A stretch of DNA of 64,000 nt, taken from assembly GCF_003843875.1 (NCBI RefSeq), contig NZ_RKRF01000013.1, positions 62,001 through 126,000 on the forward strand, in the 5' to 3' direction. Both the position numbers and the translations under genes were made by a program. The notes below the pieces were generated by a model. That model saw only the letters and a list, made by a program, of their open reading frames with translations. It made no database searches and was not told the DNA's origin. Each line of letters opens with the position of its first letter. Position 1 is the first letter of the stretch. Shown one piece after another: positions 7,705 through 16,804 of the stretch. Source of the stretch: Aquisalibacillus elongatus. GTDB taxonomy: Bacteria; Bacillota; Bacilli; Bacillales; Alkalibacillaceae.

Positions 7705-8976
7705 TTAAAACTGTTCAGACTCTGTTGATCCAGCAAGCGCAACAGTAGACGATGTGCCTCCTGATATGACTTGTGCGACTTCATCAAAATATCCCGTTCC
7801 TACCTCACGCTGGTGGCGCGTTGCCGTATAACCGTTCGCCTCATTTGCGAATTCGGCCTGTTGTAATTTCGAATAAGCTGCCATGCCGTGATTGCGATAA
7901 TCGCTAGCCAGTTCGAACATGCTGTGATTCAATGCATGGAAGCCTGCTAGAGTTACGAATTGGAACTTATACCCCATGCGGCCTAACTCTTCCTGAAATG
8001 ATTCAATCTCTTCATCTGATAATTTTTTCTTCCAATTAAACGATGGTGAGCAGTTATAGGCTAATAGTTTACCAGGATATTCTGCATGGATCGCTTCTGC
8101 AAAGCGTCTTGCCTCATCCAAGTCAGGCGTCGACGTTTCACACCAAATTAAATCTGCGTAAGGGGCGTAAGCTAGCCCGCGCGAAATGGCTTGATCAAGC
8201 CCTGCTTTTGTTCTGTAAAAACCTTCTTGCGTGCGCTCGCCTGTTATAAATAGCTCGTCGTATGGATCCAAGTCACTTGTAATCAAATCAGCTGCATTCG
8301 CATCCGTTCGTGCAACAATCAGTGTCGGTGTTCCCATCACATCAGCAGCCAGACGAGCTGAGATTAAATTTCTAACGGCTGTTTGAGTTGGTAAAAGGAC
8401 TTTCCCGCCTAAATGTCCGCATTTTTTCTCAGAAGCGAGTTGATCTTCAAAATGAACCGCAGATGCGCCTGATTCAATCATGCCTTTCATCAGTTCAAAA
8501 ACGTTTAACTGTCCGCCAAAACCAGCCTCGGCATCTGCAACAATCGGTGCGAACCAATCAACAGAATCGTCACCTTCCGCATGGTGAATTTGGTCTGCTC
8601 GCTGTAATGCTTGATTAATGCGCTTTACAACACTTGGAACACTATTTGCTGGATACAAGCTCTGGTCTGGATACATATGACCTGATAGATTTGCATCCGC
8701 CGCAACCTGCCAACCACTTAAATAAATAGCCTTTAAGCCTGCCTTGACTTGTTGCACGGCCTGATTCCCCGTTAAAGCGCCTAGTGCATTCACAAAGTCT
8801 TCCTCGTGCAGCAAATTCCAAAGTTTCTCCGCACCACGCTTAGCTAACGTATACTCAATATCAACCGATCCTTTTAATCTCTCAACCTCTTCGGCTGAAT
8901 AAGGACGCTCAATACCACTCCACCTTTCATTCGTTTTCCAATCGTTTCTCATCTCTTCAACTCGATTCACGTTCAT
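7705..8976 (-). CDS. aceA: isocitrate lyase
   Basis: 423 residues, typical for bacterial isocitrate lyase, which splits isocitrate into glyoxylate and succinate in the glyoxylate shunt. The catalytic Cys is C186 in [11 protein letters not shown], preceded by the metal-binding block [10 protein letters not shown] and followed by [19 protein letters not shown] lies seven bases before the ATG, which overlaps the aceB stop (ATGA). It is the second gene of aceB-aceA, so the pair supports growth on acetate or fatty acids and fits the fad genes elsewhere in the window. No minus-strand terminator is visible; the 21-bp array begins five bases after the stop. Confidence 0.96.
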   Translation of the reverse strand: MNVNRVEEMRNDWKTNERWSGIERPYSAEEVERLKGSVDIEYTLAKRGAEKLWNLLHEEDFVNALGALTGNQAVQQVKAGLKAIYLSGWQVAADANLSGHMYPDQSLYPANSVPSVVKRINQALQRADQIHHAEGDDSVDWFAPIVADAEAGFGGQLNVFELMKGMIESGASAVHFEDQLASEKKCGHLGGKVLLPTQTAVRNLISARLAADVMGTPTLIVARTDANAADLITSDLDPYDELFITGERTQEGFYRTKAGLDQAISRGLAYAPYADLIWCETSTPDLDEARRFAEAIHAEYPGKLLAYNCSPSFNWKKKLSDEEIESFQEELGRMGYKFQFVTLAGFHALNHSMFELASDYRNHGMAAYSKLQQAEFANEANGYTATRHQREVGTGYFDEVAQVISGGTSSTVALAGSTESEQF

Positions 8977-10523
8977 TTTACAACTCCTCCTTCAACTAAA
9001 TAGTCATAAGCCGGGATCGTTAAAAATTCCTCAAAATGCTCCTGACTGATCAAATCTATAAATAGTTCTGTTGCTTTTGGATATTTATCTATTAAATCCT
9101 GCGTGACAAACTCCTCAACTAATGTGAGATTAATATCAGTTCCATCTTCTAACCTACCATTCGGATGATGAATCCATTGCCACAGCTGTGCTCTTGAAAT
9201 TTCCGCCGTTGCCGCATCCTCCATTAAATGGTTGAGCGGCGCTGCACCTCTTCCGTTCAGCCAAGCCGCAATGTACTGAATGCCTACTTCAACATTTGTT
9301 TTAATGCCGTCTCTCGTAATCTTCCCTTTTGGTACTTCCAACAGGTCCTCTTGGGTAATTTCTACATCTAGCTGACGTTCTATCTGATTCGTTCCAGAAA
9401 AACCGTTTTCAAAAACATCCTTCACTAATTGAACCATTCCAGGATGAGCAACCCACGTGCCGTCATGCCCATCATTCACTTCCCGCTGCTTATCTTTCCG
9501 TACTTTTTCGAAAGCTTCTTCGTTTGCAACCGGATCATCTTTAACTGGAATTTGTGCTGCCATTCCCCCAATAGCAGGCGCCTGTCGCTTGTGACACGTT
9601 TGAATTGCTAATAGTGAATAAGCTCGCATGAATGGTGTTTCCATCGTCACCGTCGCTCGGTCAGGCAATATAAAATCTAGCTTGTGATGGAAGTTTTTAA
9701 TAAAACTAAATATATAATCCCAACGGCCACAATTTAAGCCAGCCGAATGCTTTCTTAACTCATACAAAATTTCATCCATCTCAAACGCGGCTGTGATTGT
9801 CTCGATTAATACTGTTGCTTTGATCGTCCCTTGTGGAATTCCTAGCTCTTCTTGCGCAAATTGAAAGACGTCATTCCAAAGCCTTGCTTCTAGATGATTT
9901 TCAAGCTTCGGTAAGTAAAAATAAGGACCCTTTCCTCGTTCCATTAACGCCTTCGCATTGTGGAAAAGGTAAAGCCCAAAATCGACTAAACTCGCAGATA
10001 ATGGCTCTCCATCGATTAGCAAGTGTGCTTCATCCAAATGCCATCCCCTTGGCCTTACAATTAACACAGCGTGATCTTCATTCAACGTATAAGACTTACC
10101 ATTTTCACCAACGAAATCAATCTGATGACGAATCGCATCGTATAAATTTCGTTGACCGTTAATGACGTTTTCCCACGTTGGCGATGTAGCATCCTCGAAA
10201 TCAGCCATAAACGTCTGCGCACCTGAATTAAGGGCGTTAATAATCATCTTCCGATCAACTGGACCTGTGATTTCAACCCTCCGATCTAATAAGTCATCTG
10301 GCAAAGGCTCAATCGTCCAATCTCCATTACGAATATCTTCTGTTTCGCTTAAAAAATTAAGTTCGCCACCTTCTTGTAACTCCAACTGTCTTCTTTTTCG
10401 ATCATCAAGCAACTCTTTTCGTCTTGAGTTAAATTTGTTGTGCAGATCAGCTAAAAAATTCAACGCCGCTTCACTTAAAATCGTTTCATCAAGTAATGAA
10501 CCTCTTACTTCAATTCTCGTCAC
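8973..10523 (-). CDS. aceB: malate synthase A
   Basis: 516 residues. Malate synthase condenses glyoxylate with acetyl-CoA to malate. The family signature is clear in the stretch [16 protein letters not shown], and the acidic block [13 protein letters not shown] matches the A-type enzyme. GAGGAGG (10532-10538) precedes the ATG by eight bases. It is the first gene of aceB-aceA with a four-base overlap. The leader holds two 12-bp palindromes of the TGTTNNNNAACA type exactly 30 bp apart, one touching the ribosome site, which suggests repressor control. Confidence 0.96.
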   Translation of the reverse strand: MTRIEVRGSLLDETILSEAALNFLADLHNKFNSRRKELLDDRKRRQLELQEGGELNFLSETEDIRNGDWTIEPLPDDLLDRRVEITGPVDRKMIINALNSGAQTFMADFEDATSPTWENVINGQRNLYDAIRHQIDFVGENGKSYTLNEDHAVLIVRPRGWHLDEAHLLIDGEPLSASLVDFGLYLFHNAKALMERGKGPYFYLPKLENHLEARLWNDVFQFAQEELGIPQGTIKATVLIETITAAFEMDEILYELRKHSAGLNCGRWDYIFSFIKNFHHKLDFILPDRATVTMETPFMRAYSLLAIQTCHKRQAPAIGGMAAQIPVKDDPVANEEAFEKVRKDKQREVNDGHDGTWVAHPGMVQLVKDVFENGFSGTNQIERQLDVEITQEDLLEVPKGKITRDGIKTNVEVGIQYIAAWLNGRGAAPLNHLMEDAATAEISRAQLWQWIHHPNGRLEDGTDINLTLVEEFVTQDLIDKYPKATELFIDLISQEHFEEFLTIPAYDYLVEGGVVK

Positions 10524-10538
10524 CCTTTTTGCCTCCTC

Positions 10539-10580
10539 TGTTTTAAAACAATTAAATAATTTTATTATTGTTATATAACA
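10539..10580. promoter_or_regulatory. paired palindromes in the aceB leader
   Basis: TGTTTTAAAACA (10539-10550) and TGTTATATAACA (10569-10580) are both perfect palindromes and start exactly 30 bp apart. The same pair geometry recurs upstream of the next small gene. Repressor binding is inferred. Confidence 0.5.
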
Positions 10581-10594
10581 ACTTGAACAAAAAA

Positions 10595-10687
10595 TTAATC
10601 TTCCTTTTTAGAAAGACAATGATCACATTCTAACAGTGCCACATGCTCTTCGACTGGCTTTCCACACTCTGGGCAATATGTTTTCAC
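10595..10687 (-). CDS. tiny zinc-ribbon protein, YhfH-like
   Basis: A 30-residue protein, [19 protein letters not shown] then [11 protein letters not shown]. Two Cys pairs (C-x2-C and C-x2-C) form a probable zinc ribbon, as in the short YhfH family of Bacillales. The start is GTG at 10687 with GGGGTGAG (10692-10699) four bases upstream. It lies between two pairs of palindromes and directly upstream of aceB on the same strand, so it may be co-transcribed with the glyoxylate genes. Its role is unknown; a metal-sensing or protein-binding function would be a guess. Confidence 0.65.
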   Translation of the reverse strand: MKTYCPECGKPVEEHVALLECDHCLSKKED

Positions 10688-10702
10688 TCAACTCACCCCT
10701 TC

Positions 10703-10744
10703 TGTTACAAAACAATTATTATTTTTATATTCTGTTATAAAACA
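10703..10744. promoter_or_regulatory. paired palindromes upstream of the zinc-ribbon gene
   Basis: TGTTACAAAACA (10703-10714) and TGTTATAAAACA (10733-10744) are near-palindromes starting exactly 30 bp apart, matching the pair before aceB. Confidence 0.5.
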
Positions 10745-10814
10745 GTTTATGTCACTTATTCAAATTTTGCAACAGTTTTTTAAAATTTTTCTTAAATTAA
10801 ATTTGCGCAAACAC

Positions 10815-10850
10815 ATAAAAAACAGCCTACCTAAAGGTAGACTGTTTATT
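10815..10850 (-). terminator. terminator of the NSS transporter gene
   Basis: AACAGCCTACC and GGTAGACTGTT form a stem with one wobble and a TAAA loop; on the minus strand a run of Ts follows. Confidence 0.8.
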
Positions 10851-10857
10851 CACTAGA

Positions 10858-12201
10858 TTATAAAAAATCTTTATAGAAGTTAATCGCAAGTAATACAAAT
10901 ATAGCTACAGGAGCTACAACTCTGATAAACCAAATCCATAATACACCGAATATTGATTCACCAAAGCCACTTTCTTTAAGTGCGTCCATCTTCTTCCATC
11001 CCCAACCAACAAATAGGGATGTGACCAGACCACCAAGTAGTAAAGTGTACTCAGCTGTTAAAATATCAATGGAATCTAAGAATGAATTTCCGAAGAAAGT
11101 CATTGTCACTGGTCCACCTTGCGATAGCGCAGAAGGAATACCAACTGCTGTGATCACAATACCAGCAATTAAAGTTGCCTGTTTACGACTCCAGTTCATT
11201 TTTCTCATAAAGTATGCCACGTTAACTTCTAATAGCGAGATTGCGGAAGTTAGTGCCGCTACCGCAACTAAGAAGAAGAAGAAAATCGCAACAACTGTAC
11301 CTGCTCCACCAAGCATATTAAACACTTCTGGTAGTGAAATAAATAATAGTGTCGGGCCTGATGCAGGGTCAATACCAAACGTAAATACGATTGGGAAAAT
11401 AACAACACCGACAATAATCGCGAATAATGTATCAAGCGTTACAATCGTACCTGCCGCAGACGATAACTTCTCCTCTTTTCCTAAGTAACTAGCATATGTG
11501 ATCATGGCACCCATACCAAGAGATAATGTGAAGAATGCCTGACCGATAGCTCCTGTGTAAACATCTGCATTCGTAAATGCTGACCAATCAGGTGCAAATA
11601 AGAAATTCATCGCTTCTCCAGCACCATCTAATGTTAAACTGTAAATAGCTAATACGATTAATATAATTGCTAATAGAGGCATAAACAGTTTATTCGCAAC
11701 TTCGATCCCTCTTTTTATACCGAAGTACACAATGCCAATAACGATCGCCATAAATAAGAATTGCCAGAATAATGGTCCAGCTACTCCTCCAATAAAACCT
11801 CCGAAGAAGTCTCCATATCCTCCAGCTTCAACACCTTGTGCCGTGCCAGTTAGATAGGCATATAAGAAATACGTAATCCAACCTGCGATAACACCGTAGA
11901 ATGATAGAATTAAAAATGCTGATAAAACTCCTAAGAAACCACCAAAACTCCACTTACTCCCTGATTCAATGTTGTAGTAGGACTGAATGGCATCAGATTG
12001 CCCTCTACGACCTACTGAAAATTCGGCCATTAGTACAGGTAAACCAACTAATAGAATACAGGCTACATAAATAATTAAGAATGCAGCACCTCCACTTTCA
12101 CCCGCGAGAGTAGAAAATCTCCAAACGTTACCTAGTCCAACTGCTGAACCCACTGCTGCGAGTATAAACCCGAGTTTGGAGGCCCATTGTTCGCGTTCCA
12201 T
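10858..12201 (-). CDS. neurotransmitter:sodium symporter (NSS) family transporter
   Basis: 447 residues with about eleven or twelve membrane segments. The N-terminus WASKLGFILAAVGSAVGLGNVWRF style signature (residues 5-29) is the Na+- and substrate-binding region of TM1 in NSS/LeuT proteins, and GQAFFTLSLGMGAMITYASY matches TM6. These carriers import amino acids or amines with Na+; the substrate cannot be read from sequence. A consensus SigA promoter and a leader with a long inverted repeat lie upstream. A Na+-coupled importer suits a halotolerant lifestyle. Confidence 0.9.
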   Translation of the reverse strand: MEREQWASKLGFILAAVGSAVGLGNVWRFSTLAGESGGAAFLIIYVACILLVGLPVLMAEFSVGRRGQSDAIQSYYNIESGSKWSFGGFLGVLSAFLILSFYGVIAGWITYFLYAYLTGTAQGVEAGGYGDFFGGFIGGVAGPLFWQFLFMAIVIGIVYFGIKRGIEVANKLFMPLLAIILIVLAIYSLTLDGAGEAMNFLFAPDWSAFTNADVYTGAIGQAFFTLSLGMGAMITYASYLGKEEKLSSAAGTIVTLDTLFAIIVGVVIFPIVFTFGIDPASGPTLLFISLPEVFNMLGGAGTVVAIFFFFLVAVAALTSAISLLEVNVAYFMRKMNWSRKQATLIAGIVITAVGIPSALSQGGPVTMTFFGNSFLDSIDILTAEYTLLLGGLVTSLFVGWGWKKMDALKESGFGESIFGVLWIWFIRVVAPVAIFVLLAINFYKDFL

Positions 12202-12244
12202 AGCTATTCCTCCCCATATATTTATTATTATAAAAAGTATATGA

Positions 12245-12297
12245 CAAGTTGTAATTGGTATGTGTATTTTTTAACTTTTCAGAATAATTACAACTTG
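12245..12297 (-). promoter_or_regulatory. split 12-bp inverted repeat in the transporter leader
   Basis: CAAGTTGTAATT (12245-12256) and AATTACAACTTG (12286-12297) are perfect inverted copies separated by 29 bases, wholly inside the predicted 5' leader. No U-run follows. It could be an RNA stem or two operator sites. Confidence 0.5.
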
Positions 12298-12308
12298 CTA
12301 CAACACGT

Positions 12309-12337
12309 ATTATATCGGTATAGACAAGAAGTGTCAA
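12309..12337 (-). promoter_or_regulatory. consensus SigA promoter of the NSS gene
   Basis: TTGACA at 12337-12332, a 17-base spacer, TATAAT at 12314-12309: both hexamers match the consensus in all positions. Confidence 0.85.
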
Positions 12338-12364
12338 AGTATTTTTAATTTTTACTTTATTTGA

Positions 12365-12412
12365 CAAAATAAAATAAAAGTGCTGTCCTTAATACCTTTA
12401 GGACAGCACTTT
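12365..12412 (-). terminator. terminator of the NhaC-family gene
   Basis: AAAGTGCTGTCCT (12377-12389) and AGGACAGCACTTT (12400-12412) form a 13-bp stem; T-rich sequence follows on the minus strand. Confidence 0.8.
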
Positions 12413-12419
12413 AAATCAA

Positions 12420-14009
12420 CTATTTTGATGCAATACGCATCTTTATGAAGTAAACAATTAACACTAAAACACCAATTGTTACAAGTAAACCAACAAGCAT
12501 CGAACTTGTTAAGGCATATAACAGGTAACCAAAAATAGATGCTAATGCAGCAATAAGTGCATAAGGTATCTGTGTCAATACGTGATCAATATGGTTCGAC
12601 CCAGCACCTGTTGAAGATAAAACTGACGTATCAGAAATAGGTGAGCAATGGTCGCCAAAGACTGAACCGGCTAGTACAGCAGCTAGTGATGGAACTAAGA
12701 AATCAGGGTTAGTGTTAGCTGCGATCTCACCAGCAATACCTAACATGATACCGAATGTTCCCCATGATGTTCCGGTTGCGAAAGCCATGACACCCGAGAT
12801 TAAGAAAATAACCAGTGGTAAAAATGCAATATTAAATTCTGCTTCAACTACTTTTTCAGATAAGAAATCTCCTGTTCCGATGCCATCAATGATACCAACA
12901 ATCAACCAAGCTAAGACTAGTATATAAATTGCTGGTAGCATCGCCTTGATGCCTTCCCAGACTACTCTAAAGAAATTCGACTTCTCACCCGATTGGATTA
13001 AGAAAAATAATACTGACAAGACTGCGGCTGAAAGACCACCCATGACTAATGAATAGTTGACATCTGTATTTTCAAAGGTTGAAATAGCTGTAACCGCGCC
13101 CTCAGTTGCTTGAATTCCTGTATAAATCATCAATCCGACGGTGACTGAAACTAAAACTAATATCGGTAAAACTAGATGATAAATTCGACCGTTTGAACTT
13201 TCTTTAACATCATCTTGTAGATCACCTGGAACGTTCGAATTTAATGGATCAACCAGTTCACCTGTTTCTTGTGCTCTTACTTCGTGTTCTTTCATAGAGC
13301 CAAAATCAAGCTTCATTTTAATCACTAAGAAAACGAGAATAATTGCAGCAATGGCATAATAGTTAAGCGGAATCGTTCCAACAAATACGTTAAAAGCAGA
13401 AAAATCAGTTAAGTTTTGTGTTGCCAGAATACCTGCAATGGTACCGATAATATAAGCACCCCAACTAGAAATAGGCGATAAAACTGTAACCGGAGCTGAA
13501 GTTGAGTCGATTAAATACGCTAACTTCGCTCTTGAGACGTTTTTACGGTCTGTAATTGGGCGGGAAACTTGACCGATCGTTAAACTATTGAAATAGTCAT
13601 CAATAAAAATACCAAGTCCTAATAAACCAGCTGTGTATTGTGAACCTTCTCTAGTTTTAATCTTTTTAATAGCCCAATCCCCAAAGGCTTTTGCGCCTCC
13701 GGTTGCTGTTAAAAATGAAATTAAAACTCCTAATAATAGTAAGAATAAGACAAGTTGAATACTCCAAATATCCCAATCCTCTGCTGTGGACTGAAATAAA
13801 GCTGACCATTCCAGCTCGCCAACATAAAACAATCCAACAAATGACTCCCAAATCAAGTTGAGGGTAGCTAAAAGATCAAATTCTTTGATCATTAACGCAC
13901 CAACAACAATTCCTGCACCAAGTGAGATTAAGACTCTTCTTGTTAAAAGAACGAGCAAAATCATCACAATCGGCGGTATTAACGAATACCAAGTGCCGAT
14001 AAAGTCCAT
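12420..14009 (-). CDS. lysW: NhaC-family carrier under lysine riboswitch control (LysW-type)
   Basis: 529 residues with about twelve membrane segments in the NhaC (Na+:H+ antiporter) superfamily, with the conserved GDHCSPISDTSVLSS block near the C-terminal third and YLIDSTSAPVTVLSPISSW in the middle. By sequence alone it would be called an antiporter. Its leader, however, is a lysine riboswitch plus terminator. L-box-linked NhaC-like genes were proposed as lysine transporters (LysW) in comparative studies of lysine regulons. I therefore infer lysine uptake, probably ion-coupled, rather than pure sodium export. The gene is monocistronic. Confidence 0.75.
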   Translation of the reverse strand: MDFIGTWYSLIPPIVMILLVLLTRRVLISLGAGIVVGALMIKEFDLLATLNLIWESFVGLFYVGELEWSALFQSTAEDWDIWSIQLVLFLLLLGVLISFLTATGGAKAFGDWAIKKIKTREGSQYTAGLLGLGIFIDDYFNSLTIGQVSRPITDRKNVSRAKLAYLIDSTSAPVTVLSPISSWGAYIIGTIAGILATQNLTDFSAFNVFVGTIPLNYYAIAAIILVFLVIKMKLDFGSMKEHEVRAQETGELVDPLNSNVPGDLQDDVKESSNGRIYHLVLPILVLVSVTVGLMIYTGIQATEGAVTAISTFENTDVNYSLVMGGLSAAVLSVLFFLIQSGEKSNFFRVVWEGIKAMLPAIYILVLAWLIVGIIDGIGTGDFLSEKVVEAEFNIAFLPLVIFLISGVMAFATGTSWGTFGIMLGIAGEIAANTNPDFLVPSLAAVLAGSVFGDHCSPISDTSVLSSTGAGSNHIDHVLTQIPYALIAALASIFGYLLYALTSSMLVGLLVTIGVLVLIVYFIKMRIASK

Positions 14010-14066
14010 TTTTAATTCCTCCTCAAAAATTAATATTATTAAATGGTATGACGTAACTACTGAAAA

Positions 14067-14106
14067 TAAAAAAAAAAGTAATGATAGAGAAATCTACCAT
14101 TACTTT
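14067..14106 (-). terminator. riboswitch-controlled terminator
   Basis: The two arms AAAGTAATGATAG (14075-14087) and CTACCATTACTTT (14094-14106) pair with one wobble; ten Ts follow on the minus strand. It lies between the lysine riboswitch and the coding region. Confidence 0.88.
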
Positions 14107-14115
14107 ACACAGACT

Positions 14116-14308
14116 GGTTATTTCTCGATCAGTAGCGCCCCGCCCATTTGCGAGAGTATATACCTTATTCAGATACACACCAACATTTATTCCCTGACAT
14201 CAAATAAATGCTTCGGCAAATAACCCTTTCATGTACAGTCTTCGTTGTCATCCTCGTGCACATTACTCATGTTAGTTGCGCCTCTACCTCATCGATCGAT
14301 AAGGTTTA
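14116..14308 (-). promoter_or_regulatory. lysine riboswitch (L box)
   Basis: Reading the minus strand: GATGAGGTAGAGGCGC near 14292-14277, then a stem and GAAAGGGTTATTTGCCGAAG near 14235-14210, a long helix, and GGGCGCTACTGATCGAG near 14140-14124. These are the conserved L-box blocks. The 5' CGATC and 3' GATCG can close P1. With the terminator at 14067-14106 it should stop transcription when lysine is plentiful. Together these elements explain the 342-base gap. Confidence 0.9.
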
Positions 14309-14351
14309 TCTAGTTGTTTAACATTTTACTTTGATAATATAGCATAGACTA

Positions 14352-15158
14352 TTACTCTTGTAAACCACCATTTTCATTGAATTCACTATACGGTATAGCA
14401 ATATTTGGCGGTTCGCCCCCACGACTGTAAAAGTCAGGTACGAGTCCTTGGATCACACGTGTATCCACCGGAATAGTTGTGACGACTTCTGTGGTTTTGG
14501 TCGAAAAAGGAATAACGATTTGAACATTGACTTTGATCTCTATTTCAAGCCGAACTAGCGCGTTGTTTATCCCATATTCTTCTATTGTTGTAATAAAATC
14601 GGGTTGTACATCTCCAATAACGCTAAAATGAACGGGAACTCTTGGTCCTAAGTTCGCTAATAACGTATTCCCTGTTGCCTGGCCGATTGGAATTCGAACA
14701 AGTGCTTCCCTATCATCCGTTTCATCCGGTTCAATCGTCTGGTCTTCTTCATCCAAGTCAAAATCTAACGAATTCCCAATGGGTCGCTCTCCTCTTTCTA
14801 ATCGTTTTAAATAATTTTGCACACGAAACGTCGCATTCCGTAAAACACGATTTACCACAACGGCATTCCAACCCATTGAGATAATATTTCCGTCGTCATT
14901 CGTCTCAATTTGAATTAATTCCTCAACTTCTAAATCTTCAGCTATTCGTTTACTGACAGCTTCATTGATGGCCTCTCGAGCATATTGACCTGTTAGGGTT
15001 TCAGCAATATCGATTAAAGTCGGCTCAATTCCACGGTTGATAATAACGACTGAGAGAATAATCGATACAATAAAACTAACAAATGTATACATCAATATTT
15101 GACTAAATGTTTTTGGTTTTCGTTTTGAGAACGGTCGATTGCGACGTCTCTTCTTCAT
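14352..15158 (-). CDS. yunB: sporulation protein YunB
   Basis: 268 residues. It starts with an Arg/Lys-rich tract (MKKRRRNRPFSKRKPK), then one membrane segment near residues 20-45 and an extracytoplasmic domain with IGQATGNTLLANLGPRVPVH, as in YunB. YunB is a mother-cell protein needed for efficient sporulation; its biochemistry is not known to me. The frame extends to an ATG at 15191, but GAGGGGGG (15166-15173) favours the ATG at 15158. It lies in the same yun block as lytH, yunC, yunD and yunE in B. subtilis. Confidence 0.85.
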   Translation of the reverse strand: MKKRRRNRPFSKRKPKTFSQILMYTFVSFIVSIILSVVIINRGIEPTLIDIAETLTGQYAREAINEAVSKRIAEDLEVEELIQIETNDDGNIISMGWNAVVVNRVLRNATFRVQNYLKRLERGERPIGNSLDFDLDEEDQTIEPDETDDREALVRIPIGQATGNTLLANLGPRVPVHFSVIGDVQPDFITTIEEYGINNALVRLEIEIKVNVQIVIPFSTKTTEVVTTIPVDTRVIQGLVPDFYSRGGEPPNIAIPYSEFNENGGLQE

Positions 15159-15210
15159 GAAGAAACCCCCCTCGGAACATTTTATGTCCAAGGAGGGTTC
15201 GTTATGTACA

Positions 15211-16308
15211 TTATACTTGGGTTGTATTACAGTCCGTTATGACCACATCAGGTTTTTGAGATAAATCTAAATCATAAACTTCGCTTTTACTAATTGGCTG
15301 CTCCCCTTCATCAAGGATTCTGACAATCGGTCTATCCGGAATTTTCGTTTGGCTTGCTATAATGCCACTTCGACCATCACTTAATGTTACGTAAGCCCCA
15401 TTAGGATAAATGGAGATATGCTTTCTAAATAAATTAATATATTCTTGAGAATACTGCGTTCCGCTTCCGGAATATAAAATTTCTAACCCTTCATGTGGTA
15501 AAAATGCATTTCGGTAAACGCGGTTAGAGGTGACCGCATCAAATACGTCTGATACGGCCATTATTTTGGCATACTCATGAATGTTAGGGCCTTTTAACCC
15601 TAACGGATAACCGCTCCCGTCTAATCGTTCGTGATGTTGATAAGCACAGTTAGCGACAACGGATGGTATGCCTTTGAATTGTTTTAAAATCTCATAACCA
15701 TAAGTCGTATGCTCTTTCACGACTTCAAATTCCATATCAGTTAATTTACCAGGTTTATCAATAATCGATTTCGGTACTTTTACTTTTCCGATATCGTGAA
15801 GCATGGCACCGATGCCAATCTCCTCGATTTGACGGGATGAATAATTCAGTTCTTTGGCTAAAACGAGTGTATAAACCGTTACATTAACAGAATGGTTGTA
15901 TAAATAATCGTCAAACATAAAAATGTCTGACATAATCGATAAAATTTCATCATGTTGATCAACGACACCTATGATATCATTTACCGTTTGCTGAACAGTA
16001 TTTACAGATTGTTCGAGCATATACTGTTGATGTTTTTTCTTTTTGTATTGATGAAAGACTTTAAATGTGTTTCGAATATTGGATATCGCTTCGATTCTAA
16101 GCTCCTCATCAATGATGTTTTGAGGAATAATGTCATCTGACAATTCATCTTCAATATAGACGTATTTAAAGTCTAGATCACTAAGTCGTTTAATTAATTT
16201 TTCGGTAAAAATAACTTCTTTTTGAAGCAAGACTCTCCCATATGAATCGATAATTGGGTGAGCAAGTTGATCCCCTGGTCGCAAATATTCTAATCTAACT
16301 GCCTTCAT
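15211..16308 (-). CDS. HD-GYP domain protein, probable c-di-GMP phosphodiesterase
   Basis: 365 residues. The N-terminal 100 residues have no named domain (LRPGDQLAHPIIDSYGRVLL is typical for the leading segment of this group). An HD-GYP domain follows, with MLHDIGKVKVPKSI, the second His motif in CAYQHHERLDGSGYPLGL and DVFDAVTSNRVYR. These metal enzymes cleave cyclic di-GMP. AAGGGG sits six bases before the ATG at 16308, preferred over 16341, which lacks a ribosome site. A second possible c-di-GMP enzyme (EAL) lies at 41427-43706. Confidence 0.85.
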   Translation of the reverse strand: MKAVRLEYLRPGDQLAHPIIDSYGRVLLQKEVIFTEKLIKRLSDLDFKYVYIEDELSDDIIPQNIIDEELRIEAISNIRNTFKVFHQYKKKKHQQYMLEQSVNTVQQTVNDIIGVVDQHDEILSIMSDIFMFDDYLYNHSVNVTVYTLVLAKELNYSSRQIEEIGIGAMLHDIGKVKVPKSIIDKPGKLTDMEFEVVKEHTTYGYEILKQFKGIPSVVANCAYQHHERLDGSGYPLGLKGPNIHEYAKIMAVSDVFDAVTSNRVYRNAFLPHEGLEILYSGSGTQYSQEYINLFRKHISIYPNGAYVTLSDGRSGIIASQTKIPDRPIVRILDEGEQPISKSEVYDLDLSQKPDVVITDCNTTQV

Positions 16309-16368
16309 ACGTTTCCCCTTAAACCATTTTTTTACTATCATAAGCTTTTAAGGAGAATTTTTCAACGT

Positions 16369-16677
16369 TTATTTCAATCGTAATAAGGCATTCATGCCAA
16401 TCATACCTTCATGCCAGCCGTACTTTTCTTTCGAATAATCCGTGACTTTCTGTAAAGGAGCATACAATAGTTCATCTAACGAACGCACCCCAACGGCACG
16501 CCCAGCCACGATATGACGGTCGGCTAATTTTTCATTGAGTAGATCAACATCTAACGCACCACACATGATATACCCAATGTCATTCGACACCACTAGCAAA
16601 TCTGTTTTAGGTAATTCAACGTGAACAAACGTAAACGCCACATCATCAATCCAGATTGGTTCTACATGTACCATCAT
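16369..16677 (-). CDS. yunC: YunC family (DUF1805) protein
   Basis: 102 residues matching YunC throughout: VELPKTDLLVVSNDIGYIMC, GALDVDLLNEKLADRHIVAG, RAVGVRSLDELL. Small soluble protein of unknown biochemical function. AAGGAGG lies just before the paired ATG codons. It sits between the HD-GYP gene and yunD on the same strand; B. subtilis keeps yunC next to yunD. Confidence 0.88.
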   Translation of the reverse strand: MMVHVEPIWIDDVAFTFVHVELPKTDLLVVSNDIGYIMCGALDVDLLNEKLADRHIVAGRAVGVRSLDELLYAPLQKVTDYSKEKYGWHEGMIGMNALLRLK

Positions 16678-16760
16678 TCATCCTCCTTCTCATATACCGT
16701 ATGAAGTTGAGAAAAAGAAGTGCCTGTCAAAATGGTACTTAATCGTTTGGCAAAAGGTCT

Positions 16761-16797
16761 AAAAAAGACTGGGACATAACAAAAGTTATCCCAGCCT
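16761..16797 (-). terminator. terminator of yunD
   Basis: The stem GGCTGGGATAAC / GTTATGTCCCAGTC with an AAAA-type loop is followed by six Ts on the minus strand. One bulge interrupts the stem. Confidence 0.8.
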
Positions 16798-16804
16798 CAC
16801 AATT

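Noticed and set aside
7596-7787. Open frame on the minus strand coding for heptapeptide repeats (NLQVNRK, NMRVNSK)
   Set aside because: It arises because the repeat period is 21 bases; it has no ribosome site, overlaps aceA, and the same effect appears in the array at 30948-31073.
16741-16804. Mobile element made of the GGGACATAAC hairpin
   Set aside because: It has the form of an ordinary terminator with a T-run at the end of yunD; no second copy is in the window.
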